A DNA stretch of 64,000 bases from CBDEGR01 sp965237895 (GCA_965237895.1 CBDEGR010000001.1:372001-436000); one strand, 5' to 3'. Positions 7,191 through 15,703 are shown, counted from the first letter of the stretch. The notes: generated by a model not told the origin, from the sequence alone. Numbers and translations are program-made.

Positions 7191-7676
7191 ATGGCTGAAG
7201 AAACGACCAGAGAGCGGGCGCAGGAACTCTTCCAGCAAGCCTACCAGCACCAAGCCAAGGGCGAGCTGGATCGAGCGGTCGCACTCTACAAGGAATCGAT
7301 TGCAGTCTTCCCCACCGCGGAGGCCTATACCTTCCTAGGCTGGACCTACAGCTTCATGAACCGGTATGACGAGGCCATCGCCGAGTGCCTGCACGCCATC
7401 GAGGTTGATCCCGACTTCGGCAACCCCTACAACGACATCGGGTCTTACCTGATTCAGAAGGGGCAACTGGACGAAGCCATCCCCTGGCTGGAGAAGGCCA
7501 CGCGGGCCCAGCGCTACGAGGCTCGCGGCTTTCCCTACGCCAATCTGGGCCGCCTCTACGAGGCCAAGCGGCAGTATCGGCTGGCATTGCAGAACTACAA
7601 GCGGGCCCTGGGGGAGCAGCCCGATTACGCCGTCGCTCTGCTGGCGGTCGGCCGCCTCCAGGCAATGATGAACTAG
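7191..7676 (+). CDS. Cytoplasmic TPR protein
   Basis: 161 residues, starting at the ATG of MAEETTRERAQELFQQAYQ. An upstream in-frame start at 7098 adds sequence with no family resemblance. Four TPR units follow (YKESIAVFPTAEAYTFLGWT, YDEAIAECLHAIEVDPDFGN, LDEAIPWLEKATRAQRYEAR, YRLALQNYKRALGEQPDYAV). No signal peptide. It belongs to a conserved family of short stand-alone TPR proteins and probably acts as an adaptor; partner unknown. Confidence 0.85.
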   Translation: MAEETTRERAQELFQQAYQHQAKGELDRAVALYKESIAVFPTAEAYTFLGWTYSFMNRYDEAIAECLHAIEVDPDFGNPYNDIGSYLIQKGQLDEAIPWLEKATRAQRYEARGFPYANLGRLYEAKRQYRLALQNYKRALGEQPDYAVALLAVGRLQAMMN

Positions 7677-8081
7677 ACGGAGGGGAAGCTCATTGAGTGG
7701 CACCGAATCCTGATAGGCCCCACCCTCACCCAAGTCAACGCGAAGGCGGGGTTAATGATACCACCCCCCTGTTTCTAACCCACACGCGCTACGCGAAAAT
7801 AAACATCGCGACCTTGAAGTTCGTATTCCGCGTGAGTAATATAGTGGAGTATGAAGTTAGCGTTCCCCCCCCCCCCACATCTTTACTATCACCAGTTCAG
7901 GACTTGAGTCCGGTGTTCATGAAAATTTTTCTTCTCGTCAAATTTCTGCTCTCCTCCGTGCCTCTCTTGAAGGCAGAAGAGAAACACCGCTTTGGGGACC
8001 GGGGAAAACGTCCGTCTTCACCTCATCAACATGACTGCCCAGACATCGATGCCTATTCCACTCAACGCTTGCTCAACAAAG
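7677..8081. other. About 400 bp without a convincing gene
   Basis: It contains an orphan GTTGACTTGG box (minus strand, 7733-7738 core) with only a poor TATCAG -10, a run of 12 C at 7865-7876, and a frame from ATG 7918 beginning MKIFLLVKFLLSSVPLLKAE. That peptide looks like a signal peptide but has no ribosome binding site and leads into nonsense. Confidence 0.45.
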
Positions 8082-8107
8082 AAGGTGGAAGGGAATCGAA
8101 CCCGCTG
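8082..8107 (-). other. tRNA 3'-end-like fragment
   Basis: On the minus strand GCGGGTTCGATTCCCTTCC resembles a tRNA T-arm and acceptor end (GGTTCGATTCC). The T-stem pairs only partly and no anticodon arm or 5' acceptor lies in register, so this is not a working tRNA. It may be a left-over att site or decayed tRNA. Confidence 0.3.
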
Positions 8108-8157
8108 GCCCGGGCCGGCAGGTTGTGAGGCTGTTCAGCTTTATTCGGGAGAAATGA

Positions 8158-9259
8158 ATGAAACTCGAGGGGTATGCCACGCAGGAAGGGACCCGGCGCT
8201 TTAAGAAGCGTTTTGAAGATCGGCTGCCCGGCCATTTCCGACTCGCCGGAGAAGTTTGGATCTCCTCGGTGGGGTTGGGGACTTACCTGGGAGAGCCGGA
8301 TTCGCAAACGGATGTTCAGTATCGTGACACTGCCGTCCGAGCCTTGGAGTTGGGGCTGAATGCGTTTGATTCGGCGATCAACTACCGCCACCAGCGGGGC
8401 GAGCGTTCGCTGGGCGAAGCTTTGCAGGCGGCCGTCGGCTCCGGCTCTGTGCAACGCGATGAGGTCATCGTAGCCACGAAGGGCGGGTTCCTCAGTTTTG
8501 ATGGTGCCGTGCCTCCCGACCCGCAGCGGTTTTTTCAAGAGACGTTCCTGGCGGCCGGCCTATTACGTCCCGAGGAGGTCGCCGCCGGCTGCCACTCGAT
8601 GGCTCCCCGCTTTCTGGAGTCGCAAGTCGAGCGAAGCCTGGAGAACCTCCAGCTTGAGACCCTAGACATCTATTACGTTCACAATCCTGAAACCCAGCTC
8701 GGGGAGATTGAGAAGGAGGAATTCTATCGGCGCTTGCGTGCGGCCTTTGAGAAGCTTGAGGAGATGGTTTCCCGGGGAAAGATTCGGACCTACGGTAGCA
8801 GCCACCTGGAACGCATTCCGCGTGGGAGACGACGCCCGGGAGGCGATTTCGCTTTCTCGGCTGGTCGAGTTGGCGACAGAAGTGGGCGGCAAGGACCATC
8901 ACTTCCGCTCCATTCAACTACCGCTGAACCTGCGAATGTGCGAGGCGATTCTGGCTAGGAACCAGTCGCTCAACGGAGACCGAGTTTCGTTGCTCGAAGC
9001 GGCGGAGAAATTTGGCCTGACGGTATTTGCCTCCGCCTCCATCCTCCAGGGGCAACTTTCCCGAAGCCAGCCCCCCGAGGCTCAGAAATGGTTTCCCGGT
9101 TTGCGGACCAATGCCCAGCGGGCCATCCAATTCACTCGCTCGGTGCCGGGAGTCGGTTGCGCGCTGGTGGGAATGAGTCGCATCGAGCACCTGGAAGAAA
9201 ATCTCGAGACCGCCCGAATTCCTCCTCTGAGTCGAGAGGAAATGGGTAAACTTTTTTGA
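8158..9259 (+). pseudogene. Aldo/keto reductase, frameshifted
   Basis: Frame 1 (8158 to about 8810) gives the N-terminal barrel: SSVGLGTYLG, NAFDSAINY (catalytic Asp and Tyr), VIVATKGGF (Lys), IYYVHNPE (His), all four AKR residues. At about 8790-8810, inside RTYG/VAATWNAFRVGDD, reading moves to another frame, which continues to 9259 and ends LSREEMGKLF. The joined product would be about 366 residues, normal for the family. GGGAG precedes the start. A single small indel separates it from function. Confidence 0.85.
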
Positions 9260-9474
9260 CCGGGTATCGTCCGCTCGAATGGGGCGTTTGAGCGCAGGGA
9301 GCCTCAGGACCGACAATGCGTGAAGGACGGACGGGGGAATGTTTGAAGCGTAGAAATCGGAATGGGGTGAGCCGAGCGAAGCCCGGTTGCGGGAGAAGTT
9401 CGAAGCGTAAGGTTACTCGGTCGCACGCTATGAGTATCCTCCGGGCGCCTATTTCCCCGACGAACGCACCCTCA
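9260..9474. other. Intergenic, no gene identified
   Basis: A short plus-strand stretch at about 9430-9475 reads RYEYPPGAYFPDERT and looks protein-like, but it has no start codon, ribosome binding site or recognised family. It abuts the DUF1592-type fragment and may be another gene end. Confidence 0.3.
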
Positions 9475-9808
9475 CGAGAAGAAAGACGCGGCGGCGGCTC
9501 GGTGTGTCGCCGGGACCCTTCACCGCATAAGGGCCCGTGATCGAGATCGAGTAGAGTGCCGGCTGGATGCGGGGATGCCAGTACATATTAAGGTGTGCTT
9601 GGTAGGGCCGGCGTTCGGTATCGAGCAACACCGAAGGGTTCTTCAGAAATGTCACGCCCAGCACATGCGGGTCCGCTTTCACCGGGAGACGAATCTTAAG
9701 GTTCCGGTCCACGGTGTGATGATCCCCGGGGGAGGCGGGCGGTGTCACCGTAAACAACCGTACCCGCTCCCGGTCCAACAGGAGCTCCAACTCATGGGGC
9801 TCGCTCAA
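9475..9808 (-). pseudogene. Internal fragment of a DUF1592/DUF1587-type (cytochrome-linked) protein
   Basis: The frame reads SEPHELELLLDRERVRLFTV, later IRLPVKADPHVLGVTFLKNP, RPYQAHLNMYWHPRIQPALY and GPGDTPSRRRVF. These are hallmark blocks in the middle of large secreted Planctomycete/Acidobacteria proteins carrying DUF1587, DUF1592 and a c-type heme domain. Both ends are missing. Its 5' side is joined to a truncated kinase (about 9805-9830), and its 3' side dissolves after DTPSRRR. Confidence 0.65.
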
Positions 9809-10155
9809 GCCCTCGAATTGCCGCTCTTGGACGCCTCTTTTTCCGACAGCGGCCCGTCCACAATCCTTCCCGCCAGCGTCGTCCCTTCGACGAACTCCAT
9901 CACCAGGAAGTCGATCCCATCATAGGTGTCGAAGTCGTGTACGACGGCGATGTTCGAGTGGTTGAGCTTGGAGAGTGCCAGAGCCTCTTTGCGGAAACGC
10001 TTCCGGGCGGCTTCGTCGGCCAAGGCTCCGGCGGGGAGGACTTTGAGGGCCACGTCACGACCGAGCTTGGTGTCGGCGGCGCGATACACTTCTCCCATGC
10101 CGCCCGCCCCGAGCGCACCGGTAACGTGATAATGCGAAATCGTCTTACCGATCAT
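9805..10155 (-). pseudogene. Ser/Thr protein kinase, truncated in the N lobe
   Basis: It starts MIGKTISHYHVTGALGAGGM and includes the glycine loop, VALKVLPAG (ATP-binding Lys), ALSKLNHSNIAVVHDF and the hinge FLVMEFVEGTTLAGRI. It ends PLSEKEASKSGNSRA and stop. The catalytic loop, DFG and everything downstream are absent, so it cannot phosphorylate. The 3' side is replaced by the DUF1592-type fragment. Its promoter at 10183-10211 is intact. Confidence 0.85.
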
Positions 10156-10182
10156 ATTTATGAACTCTGAATTTATGGCAAA

Positions 10183-10211
10183 ATCTTAGTCATTCTGGGA
10201 GGCCAAGTTAA
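10183..10211 (-). promoter_or_regulatory. Promoter of the truncated kinase
   Basis: Minus strand: TTAACT (10206-10211), 17 bp, TAAGAT (10183-10188), ending 28 bp before the ATG. The context GCGTTAACTTGGCCTCC is nearly that of the 5858-5886 promoter. Confidence 0.6.
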
Positions 10212-10221
10212 CGCGGAGTGG

Positions 10222-10632
10222 CTACAGTGAGGGATCGGTTACTCCTGAAAGCGGGTTTGGTTCGTCTGGATGGACACGAATCAGAATGCTTCTGCCTGTC
10301 TTGATCCGTCTCCTTATCCCGAATGCGAGGAAAAGCATCATGAGCGGGTGAGTCTTCCAGGAAGCGCGGTAACCCCGCCAGACAGCATCCTTATCAGTTA
10401 CGATTTCTGCGGTTCCACTAAGGGGAGAGCCTTCTCTGCTGCCGATAAAACAGATTACTCGTGGGTTGCGGCGCACTCGCTTTACTTTATAGGAATCGGT
10501 TTGGGTAGTGAATTCGATGCAACCCTTGTTCACAATAAGCCAAACCGGTACCTTCTTCAGCTCCCCTGATTTCTTGTACGATCCAAACCACTGTTTGTAA
10601 CGTCTTACAGCCCGCTCAAGTTCTGATGTCAT
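10222..10632 (-). CDS. PPOX-class flavin/F420-binding protein
   Basis: 136 residues of the pyridoxamine-5'-phosphate-oxidase-like split-barrel fold (Rv2061-like). Typical blocks are VPVWLIVNKGCIEFTT, YKVKRVRRNPRVICFIGSRE, PLSGTAEIVTDKD and SILIRVHPDEP. Such small proteins reduce substrates with flavin or F420, or merely bind the cofactor; substrate unknown. There is no signal peptide. A strong promoter precedes it. Intact single-gene unit among remnants. Confidence 0.75.
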   Translation of the reverse strand: MTSELERAVRRYKQWFGSYKKSGELKKVPVWLIVNKGCIEFTTQTDSYKVKRVRRNPRVICFIGSREGSPLSGTAEIVTDKDAVWRGYRASWKTHPLMMLFLAFGIRRRIKTGRSILIRVHPDEPNPLSGVTDPSL

Positions 10633-10666
10633 GTTTCTAGGTCATCCAATTTGGAAATCTGTGCCC

Positions 10667-10695
10667 ATCATAGGGTGCACCCGAGTGCAAGTCAA
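10667..10695 (-). promoter_or_regulatory. Promoter of the PPOX gene
   Basis: Minus strand: TTGACT (10690-10695), 17 bp, TATGAT (10667-10672), 34 bp before the ATG at 10632. Confidence 0.7.
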
Positions 10696-10873
10696 CGTAC
10701 CCCCGATCTATCCCCCTTACCCTCGTCTGTGATCCAATCTTGTTGCGTCCGCCCAGCCCGAGGGCAGAAACTTTCCAAAACAAACCTTTCCAGAAATATC
10801 CACCCACTTTGCATACCTCTTTCTCAATCTGGGTAGAGGGATAGAAGGGGGGGAGGGTATTTGTAAAAGTCCC
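10696..10873. other. Intergenic, no gene seen
   Basis: No supported frame or family. The G-rich stretch at about 10840-10858 has no obvious structure. Confidence 0.5.
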
Positions 10874-11029
10874 CTAGTGTAGTGCGTCATAAATCCCTTT
10901 ACCGCTGCCATTAAAGAATATATGGAAAATCACAACCAGAACCCTCAGGTATTTGTATGGAAAGCCTCCGCAGAGCGTATTTTGGCTAAAATCGCTAAAT
11001 GTAAAGAAGCCTTAGACGCACTACACTAG
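10874..11029 (+). mobile_element. 156-bp MITE-like derivative of an IS630-family element
   Basis: A perfect 15-bp inverted repeat, CTAGTGTAGTGCGTC at 10874-10888 and its complement at 11015-11029, bounds 126 bp. The outer CTAG is consistent with the TA-containing target of IS630/Tc1 elements. The interior is the transposase 3' end. Everything between the left end and the last 45 codons has been deleted, leaving a non-autonomous element that could only move with a transposase in trans. Confidence 0.8.
10891..11029 (+). pseudogene. IS630-family transposase, last 45 residues
   Basis: The frame reads NPFTAAIKEYMENHNQNPQV, FVWKASAERILAKIAK and CKEALDALH, then TAG. This is the characteristic IS630 transposase C-terminus (HNxNPxxFVWxxxAExILAKI). 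The last codons lie inside the right inverted repeat. The catalytic DDE part is gone. Confidence 0.85.
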
Positions 11030-11414
11030 TAGGATTACTTCATAGCAGATTTCCCAAACCCCTCTACCCATATCCCCCTATTAAACAATTGATGGGTCTC
11101 CGGAAAAATGAGCCAAAAAGAAAGTGAGTTTTGGGTCAGGGCTCTCCTCTTTTTTCCAGGTTTACCTTCTTATAAGGTGATCACTGCCTTCTTAAATGGC
11201 TGCGCGCGTTCTTCTAGGTCCGGCTGAGAGGGTCGGAAAGGCTCACGAAAGAAACGAGAGGCGCCCCGTCGGTGCACATAAATCGGTGCGCATAAACTTG
11301 TGAGCTGCCGCCCGGGTCGGACGCGTACGAGTTTCTGAGAGTTCCCCCGCCGACAGGCACGACCGGATGCCCCGGTGACCATCCCCTGTCCGCCGGAGCG
11401 CGCTGTTCACATCT
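11030..11414. other. About 385 bp without a recognisable gene
   Basis: No frame with family resemblance on either strand. A short direct repeat, CGGTGC(A/G)CATAAA, occurs twice at about 11270-11300. Confidence 0.5.
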
Positions 11415-11516
11415 TCAGGAAGATTTTTTCCGGTAGAGGAAATAGAGGAACAGCCAGCCGGTCATCATCACCAGGAAATCCCAGACGACGGGTTCGACTT
11501 TCGTGGTATCGGCCAT
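11415..11516 (-). CDS. 33-residue single-pass membrane microprotein
   Basis: MADTTKVEPVVWDFLVMMTG continues WLFLYFLYRKKSS: an acidic start, one hydrophobic aromatic-rich helix and a basic tail, so likely N-out/C-in topology. AAGGAAGGG lies about 6 nt before the ATG, a strong ribosome binding site. No family is recognised. It stands alone downstream of nothing obvious and upstream of the MITE region. Confidence 0.5.
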   Translation of the reverse strand: MADTTKVEPVVWDFLVMMTGWLFLYFLYRKKSS

Positions 11517-11643
11517 AATGGACCCTTCCTTGCACTCCAAAGCGCGCCATTACATTAAGGTTCGGGTCGTGCCGGGAAGCGGCTCCACCGCAAGTGCCGT
11601 CTTTCGGCATCAGACGAGAGGCCCTCAATCGTTAGGGGGGTGT

Positions 11644-12400
11644 TCACGAGTTTCTTGGAGCTTCACCGCGGACGGGCAACGACCGGAGGCGGATGCCGCC
11701 GCCGTCGTAGACGGCATTGGCGATTGCCGGAGCCACGGCGATGAGAGGAGTCTCGCCTGCGCCGGCTGAAGGCAGGTCCTTTCGGTCGAGGAGGATGATC
11801 TCCATTTGGGGGACATCTTTGAATCGCGGCACAGGATATTGAGAGAGGCTCCCGTTCAGAAGACGGCCGTATTCGAACCGAATCTCCTCTCTCAAAGCGC
11901 CGCCCAAACCCATGATGATGCAGCCTTCCACCTGAGCGCGGAGGTTCTTGGGATTCTGAATCACGCCGCATTCGAACGCTTGGCAGATTTCGTGAACCGT
12001 ATTCGTGCCGCGCGTGCGGTCGATTCCCACCCCGACGCAAGCGGCCACATAAGAGGCTTTCTCCGTGCCTCCGGCGATGCCGATTCCGCGTCCGCGGGCT
12101 CTGGTTTTCCGTTGTTGCCAACGAAAACGGTCGGCCGCGGTTTGGAGCACCGCTGCGAGGCGCGGGTCGTCGAGATTCCGAAGCCGAATCTCCAGAGGGT
12201 CAGCCTGGGCGGCGGCGGCCAGCTCATCCATAAAGGCTTCGCGCACAAAATTGTTGGGTCCCGCCGCGATCCTGCGATAGGACCGGTCCGCGGAGCGGCG
12301 CGTCGCAGGTCCGAAACCGGGTCCGGGTGTTGGGGATTTTGTAAGGCGACTCGATCGCGGCTCTCGTTCCCGAATTTTTTGAAACATATTTTGGCACAAA
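11644..12400 (-). pseudogene. Xanthine dehydrogenase-family molybdopterin subunit, C-terminal fragment
   Basis: The main frame reads RIAAGPNNFVREAFMDELA, GGTEKASYVAACVGVGID, QAFECGVIQNPKNLRAQVEG, GGALREE and GAGETPLIAVAPAIANAVYD. The Glu of GAGE corresponds to the catalytic base of CoxL/XdhB-type hydroxylases. Upstream of about 12290 another frame continues the family (AAIESPYKIPNTRTRFRTCD), so there is a frameshift. The N-terminal two thirds are absent after about 12400. Remnant of a periplasmic or cytoplasmic molybdenum hydroxylase. Confidence 0.8.
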
Positions 12401-12572
12401 ACGGCTGAAGACGGACTTTCAGGTGGGTGGGGTCTGCTTCAACCCTCCGCTCTCCCGAGGAAATCATGTCTATACGAAAAGAGCCCGGTTAGAAAGGAAA
12501 TTGTCCGAGTTTGAAGAGGGTGTCAACCGACCCCCTGATTATGGAGAGTCGGTTACGGAGGGTCCGGAGAGA

Positions 12573-13913
12573 TCAAAGAATCGGACCGCGCACTTGTACT
12601 CCCCGTTGCCAGACCGAAGTGATGCGGCGCGTGTTCTTGATGTCCTCGATCGGGTCGGCGTCGAGAACGATGAAGTCTGCTTGACGGCCCGGTGTGAGAG
12701 CGCCGAGATTCTCATCACCCAGGCACTCGGCTGAAGCGGACGTCGCGGCTTTGAGGGCTGCGGCGGGAGTGAGGCCGGCTTCTACCATAAGTTCCAACTC
12801 GACGTGCTCGAAGAAGCCTTGAATGCGTCCGGGAGGGCCGGTGTCGGTGGCAAAACCGATTTTTACGCCGCCTTCGTGGAGCTTCTTTAAATTTTTCTGG
12901 GCCATGACCAAGTTGGCGCGGTAGCGGCTGAGGTTGGGGTTGGATTGGGCCTGCTGGACGTATTCGTCGCTTTTAAGAGTTTGGACGACGCTTGGGTCCT
13001 CATGCTTGCTGAAAAAAGGGTCGTCGAGAAATTCTGGCCGGTCGGCGTAGATAAAGGTGGAGAGTTCCCGTGAGAGGGTGGGGAGCTGGCAAACGCCGCG
13101 CTCCCGGGCCAGGGCGATGAACGCGTCGTCCACTTCTTGATCGCGGATGCTGTGGGCCAGCACCGCCAACCCGGCCTCGACCAGCCCGCGTGAATCCTCC
13201 AGATAATAAACGTGGGCGAACGTCCGCAGGCCCTTTTCTTGGGCGGCGCGAAGAAAGGTGCGGTAGATCTCCGGGTTCATTTTCGGCAGGGTGCCGAAGG
13301 AATCATCCACCCAAATTTTGGTGGCGTCGGGTTTTTCAGCCGCCAACTCCTCGATATGGGGGAGCACATCCTCGGGCTTCTCGACCTCGCGGCTAACTCT
13401 GCCCGCGCCGTAACCGCCCTTCATGGCGAATCCACGTCCCGCCGTGTAGACTCTCGCTCCCGGCAGGTTGCCTTTTTGCTGCCGCGCCTGAAGCTCGTAG
13501 ATCAAGGGCCGGTCGCTGCCCAGGCTGAGCACGGCCGTCACGCCGTAGGTCAGGTAACGCTCGAGTTGCTCCGTCACGATCTCTTCCGTGTAGTTGGAGG
13601 GAGAATCCGTCAAACCTTTCACGCCCCCGACGTGCCCGTGCGCGTTGATCAAGCCAGGGATGATGAACTTGCCGGAAGCGTCCACGCGGACGGCTCCTTC
13701 GGGTATCTGCCCCTCACCGGACTTGCCGACGGCCGTGACGGTCTCTCCTTCAATGATCAAGACGGCGTTTTCAACCGGCTCGGCGCCGGTTCCGTCAAAG
13801 ACCGTGGCCCCTTCGATGACCGTGACCTGGGTACCTTCCTCCGGAGCGGGACTGCAAGAGCCGAGCAGGAAGATGAGGGAGGCAAGCGTTGCCGACGGAC
13901 GAAGCCATTGCAT
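12573..13913 (-). CDS. Amidohydrolase lipoprotein
   Basis: 446 residues. A lipoprotein signal ending LLGSC (Cys20) anchors it to a membrane. The metal-dependent hydrolase fold starts with a small beta-sandwich (VIEGATVFDGTG). Visible metal ligands are NAHGH (His92, His94), TKIWVDD (Lys region), FAHVYY and LAHSIRD (His) and FATDTG (Asp). The C-terminal GALTPGRQADFIVLDADP closes the sandwich. It is related to imidazolonepropionase/prolidase-type amidohydrolases; substrate unknown. AGGAG lies 10 nt before the ATG. Full length, no damage. Confidence 0.9.
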   Translation of the reverse strand: MQWLRPSATLASLIFLLGSCSPAPEEGTQVTVIEGATVFDGTGAEPVENAVLIIEGETVTAVGKSGEGQIPEGAVRVDASGKFIIPGLINAHGHVGGVKGLTDSPSNYTEEIVTEQLERYLTYGVTAVLSLGSDRPLIYELQARQQKGNLPGARVYTAGRGFAMKGGYGAGRVSREVEKPEDVLPHIEELAAEKPDATKIWVDDSFGTLPKMNPEIYRTFLRAAQEKGLRTFAHVYYLEDSRGLVEAGLAVLAHSIRDQEVDDAFIALARERGVCQLPTLSRELSTFIYADRPEFLDDPFFSKHEDPSVVQTLKSDEYVQQAQSNPNLSRYRANLVMAQKNLKKLHEGGVKIGFATDTGPPGRIQGFFEHVELELMVEAGLTPAAALKAATSASAECLGDENLGALTPGRQADFIVLDADPIEDIKNTRRITSVWQRGVQVRGPIL

Positions 13914-14009
13914 GGTAGGACGTCTCCTTTGTATTCGCTCTCGGAGGAGCGAATACCATGTTGAATAGGGTGCGTGAAGGTGGAGCTTATCTCATAAGTG
14001 CAACTCACG

Positions 14010-14042
14010 CCAGAAGTTTTGTGAACCCAGAAGTTTTGTGAA
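14010..14042. repeat. Tandem 17-bp direct repeat
   Basis: CCAGAAGTTTTGTGAA occurs at 14010-14025 and again at 14027-14042, followed by TTTTGGGG. A related TTCACAAAAC lies near 889. It could be a protein-binding site or an IS end; nothing decides. Confidence 0.5.
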
Positions 14043-14216
14043 TTTTGGGGCGTTTACCGGCTTCTTCCACCCTGTTCCGGTTGGAGACTCCCCGACCTGA
14101 TATTGATTGACATTTGCCCCATGTCATCTAATGCCTATTGCAGAGCCGCATCAGTGAGAGCTAAAGTTCCGTCTATCACGGCAAGGAATCCAACTTACCT
14201 GGTTGCAGGAGGGAAT

Positions 14217-14943
14217 ATGAATCGTGATCGCTCTGAGGAAAAACTGCTGGAGTCATGGAAAGAGATTGCCGGTTATCTGAAACGGGATGTCCGCACGGTC
14301 ATTCGGTGGGAGTAGTGTGAACGGCTGCCCGTGCGCCGACTTCTGCATCAGGCGCGCAGCAGCGTCTACGCCTACCCCAGTGAACTCGACGCCTGGAGAG
14401 AGGCGCGCGCGCCGGGACTCGACAACGAAATCTCCGGTCCCGTCTGGCACCGGCCCGTCCTGGCATTCGGGCTGACGCTCGCCCTGCTGCTGGCGCTGGT
14501 ATCCTTTGGCAGAGCGGGCCGCTGCTCACCCCACCGAACGCTCTGGCGCAAGCCTCCGGCGGCATGGTCGCTCGCCGGGTCTGGGAAAGGGCCTTAGATC
14601 TCACGGGTGGGCCTTCCCCGGACGGCCGCTATCTCTCCTACGTGGACTGGGAGACCGGAGACCTCGCCGTCCGAGATCTCAAGACCGGGAAGAACCGCCG
14701 TCTGACGAACAAGAGCTCTTGGAGTGAGTCCACAGAGTACGCCTATTTGCTCACAATATCCCAATCTGGAAAGCAGGTCGCCTACGCCTGGTTCAACAAG
14801 GATTTCTCCTATGACTTGCGCCTCGTCGGGCTCGACGGATCCGACCCTCGCGTGCTCTATAGCAATGAAGAAGGGGAATACCTTGCGCCTGCGGCATGGT
14901 CGCCGGACGGGAAACACGTTCTGGCGATCTTCGCCGTGCAGCA
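14217..14943 (+). pseudogene. HTH-TM-TolB protein, 5' part, with nonsense and frameshift
   Basis: GGAGG precedes ATG 14217. It reads KLLESWKEIAGYLKRDVRTV then IRWE, TAG (14313-14315), CERLPVRRLLHQARSSVYAY and SELDAWREAR. This is the Acidobacteria N-terminal HTH (RWEKxxxLPVxR...SVYAYxSELDAW); AAG to TAG explains the stop. A transmembrane helix (VLAFGLTLALLLALVSF) follows. After a frameshift near 14500-14515 come TolB-like propeller strands (GGPSPDGRYLSYVDWETGDL, AAWSPDGKHVLAIF). It then joins a TonB-receptor end in frame. Confidence 0.8.
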
Positions 14944-15703
14944 GGAGTCAAGCGGCCGCTCTGATTACCATGGTCTGACGGTCTCTCTTTCCAAACGGTT
15001 TTCGACCAACTTTGAATTTCTCTCGAATTACACCTGGTCGCATGCCATCGACGACTCGACCGACCTGCAGACGCTGCTCTCGCCCCAGGATAACCGCAAT
15101 CCCGGGCTCGAACGCGGCAACTCGACGTTCGACCAGCGGCATCGGTGGGTCTTCAGCGCGATTTTTCAGAGTCCCACGGAGTGGAGAGGGTCGGCGGGGG
15201 CGAAGAAGATTTTTGCCGGTATCGTCGTGGCTCCGATCGTGGAAGTCTCCTCCGGGCGGCCCTACTCGGTCCTTACCGGAACGGATTTCAATTTGGACTT
15301 GGGCTCGAATACCGATCGTCCTTCGGCGGCGACATCGGGAGGAGTCTACTCACCGTTTATTCCCGGGACTTCCTTCACCCTTCCCACCGTTTGCGATGAG
15401 ACGTTTACTCTGGGCGCGGCCTCGCTTTCGCCGCCCTTCGGCTGCACGGGCAATCTCGGCCGGAACACCTTTACGCGGCCCGGCTTCGCGCAAGTGGACT
15501 TGCGCGTCTCCCGCAAAATTGAACTTACCGAATGGAGGAACCTTGACCTTATTATGGATGCCTTCAATCTCTTCAACCGGTTCAACGTGGGCGACGTGAA
15601 CCCGCTCTGTAATCCGCTGGACCCGGCCACCTGCCGGGCGGGCGAACCGACCGCCGCGCTGGACCCGCGGCAGTTCCAGTTCGCCCTGAAGTTGAATTGG
15701 TAG
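14944..15703 (+). pseudogene. Oar-like TonB-dependent receptor, C-terminal barrel fragment
   Basis: From about residue QQ|ESSGRSDYHG onward the frame reads SKRFSTNFEFLSNYTWSHAI, DDSTDLQTLLSPQDNRNPGL, RGNSTFDQRHRWVFSAIF, GRPYSVLTGTD, FTRPGFAQVDLRVSRKIEL and ends FQFALKLNW, the outer-membrane terminal strand. This is the last ~250 residues of a carboxypeptidase-regulatory/TonB receptor that normally exceeds 1000 residues. It is fused in frame to the TolB piece, so one chimeric frame spans 14564-15703. Confidence 0.85.

Noticed and set aside
7335..7733. Minus-strand frame over the TPR gene
   Set aside because: Antisense shadow; the TPR reading on the other strand is clear.
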